From the NCBI GenBank assembly GCA_018262385.1, contig JAGSPQ010000053.1, positions 1 through 13,940 on the forward strand: a DNA stretch of 13,940 nucleotides, in the 5' to 3' direction. Both the position numbers and the translations under genes were made by a program. Positions 6,534-12,904 of this stretch are shown here, piece by piece. Origin of the DNA: Myxococcaceae bacterium (GTDB lineage: Bacteria > Myxococcota > Myxococcia > Myxococcales > Myxococcaceae). Each line of letters opens with the position of its first letter. Position 1 is the first letter of the stretch. The notes under the pieces were generated by a model, which was not told the DNA's origin, made no database searches, and was given only the letters and a program-made list of their open reading frames with translations.

Positions 6534-8228
6534 CTACAGCTGTCCGCCGAGCTGGCCGAGGAAGGTGCCGGAGATCGGCTCGCCCCCGGTGTAGGTCGGC
6601 ACGCCCACCAGCCCCCGGCCCATCCCGCTGATCCGGATCCACATCCAGCGGTTGATCGTCAGGTCGACGACCAGCGACGCGCCGAGCTCGTGGCTGGCGA
6701 GGCCCTCGTTTCCGGTCACCCGCTGCTCCTGAAACCAGCTGCCGCGGGCGAGGATCCGCAGCCGATTGACCGGGATCACCGTCGCCTGCAGCCAGGCGGT
6801 GCGGCCGCGCAGCCAGCCGATCTCTTCCTGGTAGCTGACGGTGAGCGAGCCCGCCTGGCCGAACAGCTGGGGGAAGGTCAGCTCGGGGCCGAAGCGGGTC
6901 TGGTTCAGCCGGCTGGTGAAGTCGATCGCGGTGCCGGCCAGGGCGCCGATCCACAGCCCGGGCGATAGCTCGAGGGTGACGCCGAGATCGGCGTGGAGCG
7001 CGCGCTGGCCGGGGAGGGTGGCGCCCACCTCGAGGGTGTCGCTGGCGCTGGTGCCCCGGTAGCGGCCCGCGGCGTAGACCCGCAGCACCTCCGCCGGCCG
7101 CCAGCCGAAGTCGAGCCGCGCCCCGTCGACCAGGCCGAGCGCCTGGGCGCTGAGCGCTCCCAGCTCGACCTGCAGGTGGGCGTCGAAGCTGCGGGTCAGC
7201 CAGGCGTGCACCGCCACGCCGATCTCCAACCGCCCCGGCACCAGCGCGCGCACCGCGTAGCCCGCGTGCGCCTCGAGCTGCAGCAGCGAGGCGCGCGGGC
7301 CTTTGCCCGACTCGAGCCGCGCCATCACGAAGCCGCCCACCGTCCACCGCCGGCTCGAGACCCCCAGCGAGACCGGGTCGGGCAGCATCCCTCCGTAGGC
7401 GCCGACCTGCACGCTCTCGTCGCGGTTGCGCCAGCCGGCCTGCGCGCCGTCGACCATCAGCAGCCCCGGGGTGTACCGGGTCCAGGTGCGGCCCAGCCGG
7501 GCGGTCAGCGGCAGCTGGGGCGAGTGGTACGACAGCTCGAGCTGGCGAACGAGCACCACCGGGCTGCCGCGCAGCGGCGACTGGAAGCCGGCCGGGCGCT
7601 GGCTGAAGTTGAGCACGGTGAGATCCGCCGAGCCGTGGATCCCGCGCCAGATTGGAATGTCGTAGGCGCCCAGGTCGATCCGCTGGGTGTGGTACGGCCC
7701 TTCGGGCGAGGCGAGGTTGAGCCAGGTGGTGTGCGAGACGGCGATCGACGCCAGCCGGGTTCCCCGGCCGAGCAGCCCGCCGCTGGCCCCGGCGAAGTCG
7801 ACCAGCGGCACCTCTTCGGCTTCGACCTTCTGCCTGCGCGCCTCCAGCTCGGCCGGATCCGCGGGCGTCGGCGGAGCGGCCGGCGGCTTCGGCAGCGCTC
7901 GCACCACCGCGACTCGATCTCCCACCTGCAGGCCCTGGACGTTGCAGATCGACCACTTCTCCGACGCCGCGCTCACCGTGCAGCGCCCGACCAGCCGTCC
8001 GCCGCGGGTCACCACCAGCCCGCTGCCCACCGCGACCCCGTCGATCGTGCCGCGATTGAGGTAGGCGGTGGTGGCGGTGGTGAAGGTGACCTGGCCCGGC
8101 CCCTCGCTGGGCAGGGTGGCCGGCGCCCGCGTCCGCTTGGCGCGGACCGCCTTCTTCGGCCTGGCGAGCGCCGCTCCGCCGAGCAGCAGCGCGATCAGCA
8201 GCCACACCCGCGCGCGCAGGGGGCTCAT
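6534..8228 (-). CDS. Predicted outer-membrane beta-barrel of a porin-cytochrome conduit (MtrB-like role)
   Basis: This encodes 564 residues from ATG 8228-8226, which overlaps the stop of the decahaem cytochrome gene as ATGA; an AGAGG ribosome binding site lies 9-10 bases upstream. Residues 1-23 form a signal peptide ending ALA. Residues about 45-110 form a small beta-rich, possibly SH3-like region (LNRGTIDGVAVGSGLVV ... GLQVGDRVAVVR) with two cysteines (83, 95) that could form a disulphide. A Pro-rich and charged linker (113-140) follows. From about 145 to the end the sequence alternates short amphipathic strands and turns, rich in Gly, Trp, Tyr and Arg, as in outer-membrane barrels. No haem motif is present. 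Position directly after a decahaem cytochrome gene suggests the barrel sheathes that cytochrome, as MtrB does MtrA. It is shorter than Shewanella MtrB (about 700 residues) and lacks MtrB's N-terminal CxxC. The assignment rests on context and strand pattern; no close family is recognised. Confidence 0.72.
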   Translation of the reverse strand: MSPLRARVWLLIALLLGGAALARPKKAVRAKRTRAPATLPSEGPGQVTFTTATTAYLNRGTIDGVAVGSGLVVTRGGRLVGRCTVSAASEKWSICNVQGLQVGDRVAVVRALPKPPAAPPTPADPAELEARRQKVEAEEVPLVDFAGASGGLLGRGTRLASIAVSHTTWLNLASPEGPYHTQRIDLGAYDIPIWRGIHGSADLTVLNFSQRPAGFQSPLRGSPVVLVRQLELSYHSPQLPLTARLGRTWTRYTPGLLMVDGAQAGWRNRDESVQVGAYGGMLPDPVSLGVSSRRWTVGGFVMARLESGKGPRASLLQLEAHAGYAVRALVPGRLEIGVAVHAWLTRSFDAHLQVELGALSAQALGLVDGARLDFGWRPAEVLRVYAAGRYRGTSASDTLEVGATLPGQRALHADLGVTLELSPGLWIGALAGTAIDFTSRLNQTRFGPELTFPQLFGQAGSLTVSYQEEIGWLRGRTAWLQATVIPVNRLRILARGSWFQEQRVTGNEGLASHELGASLVVDLTINRWMWIRISGMGRGLVGVPTYTGGEPISGTFLGQLGGQL

Positions 8229-9151
8229 CGGGTGCCGACCTCTTTGTGGCAGGCGTAGCACTTGAGATCCTGGAAGGCGTACCCGGGCACCGGGATCGCG
8301 ACCTGGGGCACGGAGTGAATCAGGTCGGTCTCCGGGCGGAGGTGGCACCGGGTGCACTTCGCCGTCCGGGTGGTGCACGAGCCGGGGGTGGTGGGCGCAG
8401 AGAGCGACTCGTGGCAACCGGCGCAGGGCGTCGCCGCGTGCGAGCCGCTGGAGATGGTGTAGCAGGCGTCGTGGCCGGGGAAGATCCCCGGCTTGAACCG
8501 GAACGCGTTGTGGCAGTTGCGGCAGCTGCCGGTGAAGCCGAGCGCGAAGTGGTTGACCTCGGCGGTCCGGGTGCGCTCGAGGTCCTGCTGGTGGCAGGCG
8601 CTGCACTCGACCGCCGGGCGGGAGAAGCGGCGGGCGCTCGCCTCGGCGTGGCACTCCAGGCACGGGAGGTTGGCGTGCGCGCCCACCAGCGGGAAGGCGG
8701 TGCGCCGGTGGGCGTCGGCGTCGAACTTCGAAGCCCAGGAGGCGGTGTCGTGGCAGCCCTCGCAGCGGGCGCCGAGATCTCCGGCGTGGACGTCGCGGTG
8801 GCAGCCGTTGCAGCTGAGCGGCACCGGCCTGTCGAAGCTGTCCGTGTGGCAGCCCTTGCACGAAGTCGAGCGGTGGACGCCGGTCAGCGGGAAGCCGGTG
8901 CGATCGTGGTTGAACTTCACCTCGGTCCACGCGGCGGTGACGTGGCAGGCCGAGCAGGCGGTCTCCCCCGGAGCCAGGTGGCCCTTCGGTGCCGGCTTCA
9001 ACTCCACCGGCGCGGCGACCGGGGCGTCGGCCGGGGCCTCGCTGCCCGCATCCGGCGCCTTCACCGCCGCCGGGCGCGCCTTCCCCGGCCGGGGCGCCTT
9101 CGCCGGGGCCGCGCCGAGCAACAGCGCCGCCAGCAGCACCAGCGCCCTCAT
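8225..9151 (-). CDS. Periplasmic decahaem c-type cytochrome (MtrA-like role)
   Basis: This encodes 308 residues from ATG 9151-9149, overlapping the upstream stop as ATGA; AAGGGG sits about 8 bases upstream. Residues 1-19 (MRALVLLAALLLGAAPAKA) form a Sec signal, followed by an Ala/Pro-rich linker to about residue 58. Ten CxxCH motifs follow, the first at 66-70 and the last at 298-302. The FxH..T.FPL.G.H...CxxCH module of the 18-haem neighbour occurs at about 80-102 and 145-168, and in degenerate form at 226-247. Two extra cysteines (230, 259) are not in haem motifs. Length and haem number match MtrA-type periplasmic decahaem cytochromes (about 330 residues, 10 haems), and the next gene encodes a barrel, so the likely job is to carry electrons through the outer membrane inside that barrel. 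Sequence kinship to MtrA itself cannot be judged by eye. Confidence 0.9.
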   Translation of the reverse strand: MRALVLLAALLLGAAPAKAPRPGKARPAAVKAPDAGSEAPADAPVAAPVELKPAPKGHLAPGETACSACHVTAAWTEVKFNHDRTGFPLTGVHRSTSCKGCHTDSFDRPVPLSCNGCHRDVHAGDLGARCEGCHDTASWASKFDADAHRRTAFPLVGAHANLPCLECHAEASARRFSRPAVECSACHQQDLERTRTAEVNHFALGFTGSCRNCHNAFRFKPGIFPGHDACYTISSGSHAATPCAGCHESLSAPTTPGSCTTRTAKCTRCHLRPETDLIHSVPQVAIPVPGYAFQDLKCYACHKEVGTR

Positions 9152-10764
9152 GGCTCGAACCCCTTGAACGAGCCCTGGTGGAAGTCGGAGTGGCAGCTCT
9201 CACAGTTGGTCGGCAGCGGCCGGTAGCGCACCACCGCCACCTTCGCCGACAGCTGCAGCTTGCGGTGGCAGCTGGCGCACTCCACCTTGGCGTGCTTGCC
9301 GTCGAGCAGGTACTCGGTGAACGGCGGCTGGTGGACGAACTTCGTCTCCTTCCAGTCCTTCGTCGTGTGGCAGCGCTCGCAGTCGGTGGCGGTCTTCGGG
9401 GTGGTCGCGAACTGTCCGGCGTGCACGTCCTCGTGGCAGGCCGGGCAGGTCATCGGCAGCGGCCGGTACTGCACCGCGCGATCCGGGGCCGGCGCGCCGT
9501 GGCACTTCGCGCAGGGCGCCGCCGCGTGCTTGCCGGTGAGCGGGTAGCGGGTGTCGCGATCGTGATCGAGCTTCACCGCCTTGGGGATCTTGTCGGCCAG
9601 CGCGGGGGACTTCGGGTGACAGGCATTGCAGGCCACCACCCGGTGGGCGCCCTCGAGCGGGTAGGCGGTCTTCTGGTGCTGCTCGAAGGTGAAGCGCGGC
9701 GGCAGGAAGCGCTCGACGGTGTGGCAGCCCTCGCAGTCCGGCGCCCTGGCCCCCTTCGCGCGGGTCAACTGGCCGACGTGCGCATCGGCGTGACAGGCGC
9801 CGCACTGGTCGAACGCCAGCCCCTTGAACTTCGCCTTCTCGCCGGGGAAGGGGCCGTGGCAGGCGGTGCAGGCCACGTCGAGGTGCTCGCCCTTGAGCGG
9901 GAACTTCGTCTTGTCGTGAAAGGCGCGCTCGGCGGTCGCGTTGCGGATGATCTTCCAGCCCTCGACGGTGTGGCAGCTCTGGCAGCGGGCGCCGAACTTT
10001 CCGTCGTGGAAGTCCTTGTGACAGTCGAGGCACGCCTTGAACTCCAGCGGCTCGAACTTCATGAACGTCTCGGACACCGGAGCGGGGAAGACCCCCTTGG
10101 GCGTGGTCTCGTCCTTCAGCGCCGGGTGGCAGGCGTCACACTTCACCTTCTGGTGTCTGCCCCTCAGCGGGTAGTTGGTGTCGGCGTGGTTGAAGTCCGG
10201 CGCGGGCTTCCACTGCTTCGGGTCGTGACAGGCGCCGCAGTCGTCGCCTTCCTGCCCGCGGTGCTCGTCGAAGTGGCAGCCGCGGCACTCGCGCCCCACC
10301 CCGAGCATCGTGTTTCGCTCGGGGTTCTTCTCCAGCAGCTTGAGCACGACGGGGTTGAGGATCCGCTTCCGGGTGTGGCACTTGTCGCAGGCCTGTTCGG
10401 CGTGCTTCCCCTCGAGCGGCCAGGCGGCGCGGCTGTGATCGAAGCCCTTCTGCCCCTTCGACCCCCAGTCGATCATCGCGAAGCTCTTCCCGCGGTGATC
10501 AGGGTGGCACGACTCGCAGTTGCGCTTGTCGTTGGCGATGTGGCCGTGAAAGCCCAGCCCCTTCTCGACCCGCGGCTTCAGCTCGAGGTGGCAGCCGAGG
10601 CAGGTCGCCTGCGACAGCTGGCCGCCGGCGGGGTGGCACTGGGTGCACTGCGAGATCCCTTCGAGCCCCGCGTGGGGTTTGGCCAGATCTCCGGGAGAGA
10701 AGATGTCGGCGTGGGCGGCGGTCGCGACCAGGACGGTGAGGACCGCGACGTGCGTGCGGCTCAA
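9148..10764 (-). CDS. Periplasmic 18-haem c-type cytochrome built from repeated multi-haem modules
   Basis: This encodes 538 residues from the proposed TTG start at 10764-10762, giving a compact signal peptide (MSRTHVAVLTVLVATAAHA, cut before Asp20). A GTG four codons upstream (10776-10774) is an alternative; neither has a clear Shine-Dalgarno. The TTG overlaps the previous gene's stop as TTGA, which fits translational coupling. There are 18 CxxCH motifs from 40-44 to 521-525. A module FxH...YPL.GKH....CxxCH recurs six times (about 108-130, 191-213, 282-303, 361-383, 399-422, 476-500), generally followed by a CxxCHxDxHxGQ unit and a third haem motif. No other domain is seen. It is probably a periplasmic electron carrier between the inner-membrane reductase encoded upstream and the decahaem-barrel unit encoded downstream. 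The upstream reading frame stays open into the reductase gene only because of the frameshift there, and should not be taken as part of this protein. Confidence 0.9.
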   Translation of the reverse strand: MSRTHVAVLTVLVATAAHADIFSPGDLAKPHAGLEGISQCTQCHPAGGQLSQATCLGCHLELKPRVEKGLGFHGHIANDKRNCESCHPDHRGKSFAMIDWGSKGQKGFDHSRAAWPLEGKHAEQACDKCHTRKRILNPVVLKLLEKNPERNTMLGVGRECRGCHFDEHRGQEGDDCGACHDPKQWKPAPDFNHADTNYPLRGRHQKVKCDACHPALKDETTPKGVFPAPVSETFMKFEPLEFKACLDCHKDFHDGKFGARCQSCHTVEGWKIIRNATAERAFHDKTKFPLKGEHLDVACTACHGPFPGEKAKFKGLAFDQCGACHADAHVGQLTRAKGARAPDCEGCHTVERFLPPRFTFEQHQKTAYPLEGAHRVVACNACHPKSPALADKIPKAVKLDHDRDTRYPLTGKHAAAPCAKCHGAPAPDRAVQYRPLPMTCPACHEDVHAGQFATTPKTATDCERCHTTKDWKETKFVHQPPFTEYLLDGKHAKVECASCHRKLQLSAKVAVVRYRPLPTNCESCHSDFHQGSFKGFEP

Positions 10765-12828
10765 CTGAAGATCCACTTGTAGCCGAGGAAGAGCGAGACG
10801 CCGATGTGGGCGGTGATCATCACCACCAGCAGGATCGCCAGCACGACGTGGAACACCCGCCAGACCGAGAGCAGCCCGCGCAGCGCGGTGTAGAAGGTGA
10901 CCTGGGTCTGCAGCTGGCGAAGCTCCTCGAACGAGGCGCGAAACTCGCGGAAGTGCGCGCCCGAGGGGAACTCGACCGCGAGGGTGCCGAGGGCGACCCG
11001 ATCTCTGACGCTGCGAAACGGAGTCCCGAGCAGGTACTTGATCAGCGACTGTGACTCGGCCGGGACCACCGCGCGGTTGAGCACGTCCTTCGCCTTCGAT
11101 CGCCAGCGAGACGGTGGTGGCGGTCGCGAGCACGTTGTTCGAGCGGAAGGTGGCGTGGAAGGCGATCACCAGCGGGCTCATGAAGCCGACGAACTGGTGG
11201 AAGGTCAGCCAGTTTCGAATCGAGCCCTTCCCCTTCATCACCGACCACCGCTTGCGCAGCGCGTAGATGAAGTTCGACATCATGAAGGCGGTGGCCACGA
11301 TCCCCACCCCGTGGCCCCAGACCCCGGCCGGCTTGAGCGCGGCGTGGGCGGCGTCCTTCACCCGCTCGGCGGCGGACAGGGTGTAGTAGCTGTAGCCCTT
11401 GAGGGTGAGCAGGCCGACGATCGCCACTCCGATCACCAGCAGGATGGTGGCGAAGCGGCGCGAGGCGCGCTCGACCTCGTCCTTCTTCGCGCTGCCGCGG
11501 CGGGCCTTGGCGGCCAGCTCCTCGCCCTGCAGCCGCCGCATCCCGACCCCGCTCTTCTTCAGGAACTCGGTCGGCAGCTCGCCGCCGAGGCAGGCGATCA
11601 CGAAGTCGTTCGACATCTTGCCGACCTTCCCGTCGTACTCGAGCCGGACCCACTCCCGGTTGACCTCCTTCACCGTCGAGGGCATCAGCGCGCGGATCCG
11701 CCCGGCGGTGACCAGCTCCTGGAACTTCCGGCGGTTCGCCTCGCGCCCGCGGCCGAACTTGTCCTGCCGGTAGCTCAAGGTCACTTTGGCGTCGGTCTCT
11801 TCGGCGATCTGAATCGCCGCCTCGAGCGCCGAGTCGCTGCCGCCCACCACCAGCACCTTGGCGCCGTCGTACTGCGTGGCGTCGACCAGCCGGTAGGTGA
11901 CGTTGGGCAGCTCTTCCCCCGGGACGCCCAGGGTCCGCGGAGTGCCGCGCCGGCCGATCGCCAGCACCACCTTCTTCGCGCTGACGATTCCCTTGCTGGT
12001 GGTGACGAGGAACGCGCCGTCTTCGCCCGAGACGCCGGTGACGTTCACCCCTTCTTCGATCTTGAGGTCCGCCTTGGCGATCGCGTGCTTCCAGCCGGCG
12101 AGCAGCTGCTCCTTCGAGATCAGCTCCTTGCCGAAGCGGCCGACGAAGGGCAGCACCACCTTCTCGGTCATCACCACCTTCTGCCGGGGGTAGTGGGCGA
12201 TGGTGCCGCCGATCGTCTCCCGCTCGAGCACCCGGAAGCTGACCCCCGCCTTCTTCAGCCCCAGCGCGGTGGCCAGCCCCGACGGGCCGGAGCCGACGAT
12301 CGCCACGTCCACCTGGCCCTTGATCTTGCGCGAGCCGTGCAGCACTTCGCCCAGGTGGGTGGCCACCTGCAGCCCCTGGGTGAGCGCGTTCTTGATCAGC
12401 CCCATCCCGCCCAGCTCGCCGACGATGTGGAGGCCGGGGCGGTTGGTCTGGAAGTGCTCGTCGACCTCCGGCAGGTCGACTCCGCGCTCGCTGGTGCCGA
12501 ACACCAGGGTGATCGCGTTCACCGGGCACTCGTTGGCGCACTTGCCGTGGCCGATGCAGGCCGAGGCGTCGATCAGCGCCGCCTTGCCGTCGACCACGCC
12601 GAGGATGTCGCCCTCGGGGCAGACCTTGAGGCAGGAGAGGCTGCCCATGCAGGTGTCGAGGTTGACCACCGGGTGGAGGCTGGCGGGCTGGTTGCGGCCT
12701 TCGGCCTTCGCGACGGCGAGGGCGGCGGTGTCCGCGGCTTCGCGGCGCGCGCGGGACCGCACCCACAGCACCGCCGCGATCAGGCCGATCAGAAACAGCG
12801 CCGCCAGGGCAATCACTTCGAAGTTCAT
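10761..12828 (-). CDS. Inner-membrane ferredoxin / FAD-NAD(P) oxidoreductase / cytochrome b fusion, interrupted by a frameshift near 11097
   Basis: The start is ATG 12828-12826. Residues 3-23 form a membrane helix. Residues 56-105 form a two-cluster ferredoxin domain with altered motifs: Cys60-xx-Ser63-xx-Cys66-xxx-Cys70-Pro and Cys91-xx-His94-xx-Cys97-xxx-Cys101-Pro. Residues about 172-425 form a thioredoxin-reductase-like flavoprotein with an FAD motif (GSGPSG, 179-184) and an NAD(P) motif (GGSDSALEA, 329-337). Helices from about 459 begin a membrane domain with likely haem-b histidines (543, 558; 506 possible). After Ile577 (11100-11098) this frame turns to charged, Pro/Arg-rich nonsense; the expected continuation lies in another frame from about 11096 to the TGA at 10763-10761, including VWRVFHVVLAILL and TAHIGVSLFLGYKW with two more His. 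The intact form should oxidise NAD(P)H and pass electrons through haem b to the periplasmic cytochromes. It is probably inactive or truncated as written, unless the shift is a sequencing or assembly error. No ribosome binding site is obvious. Confidence 0.8.
11085..11100 (-). other. Frameshift/deletion junction inside the membrane cytochrome-b domain
   Basis: On the minus strand the reductase frame reads through LATATTVSLAI and then becomes EGEGRAQPRGG. The frame that resumes the protein reads SKAKDVLNRAVVPAE, displaced by +1. The helix begun before the junction is only about 11 residues long and is not completed in either frame, or in the third (Arg-rich), so more than a single-base indel seems to be involved. 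The junction contains a tandem CGAAGG-CGAAGG. No slippery heptamer for programmed frameshifting is visible. Confidence 0.65.
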
Positions 12829-12840
12829 GCGAGGTCAGAC

Positions 12841-12903
12841 AGCGCAATGAGCGGCTGCGTCACTGGGTCGATCGAACGCTTCCGAAGCATGCCGCATTGC
12901 GCT
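12841..12903. repeat. Interrupted inverted repeat with central palindrome between the TPR gene and the reductase operon
   Basis: AGCGCAATG (12841-12849) and CATTGCGCT (12895-12903) are exact inverted copies, extended by CGGC/GCCG after a 2-base bulge. Midway between them lies TCGATCGA (12868-12875), and GCTTC-C-GAAGC (12878-12888) is a further small dyad. The element fills most of the 76-bp gap (12829-12904), beginning right after the TPR gene stop and ending 12 bases before the reductase ATG. It could be an operator, an mRNA leader or processing hairpin, or a weak termination structure; it lacks a T-run in either direction. Confidence 0.45.
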
Positions 12904-12904
12904 C

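Noticed and set aside
11085..11100. Programmed ribosomal frameshift site
   Set aside because: There is no slippery heptamer or adjacent strong hairpin that I can see, and the interrupted helix is not restored by any single shift; a deletion or assembly error fits better.
9148..12828. Single flavoprotein-multihaem cytochrome fusion of 1226 residues
   Set aside because: The join passes through about 111 codons of non-membrane, Arg/Pro-rich nonsense, while the true cytochrome-b C-terminus sits in another frame and the cytochrome has its own signal peptide. The join is a frameshift artefact or mutation.
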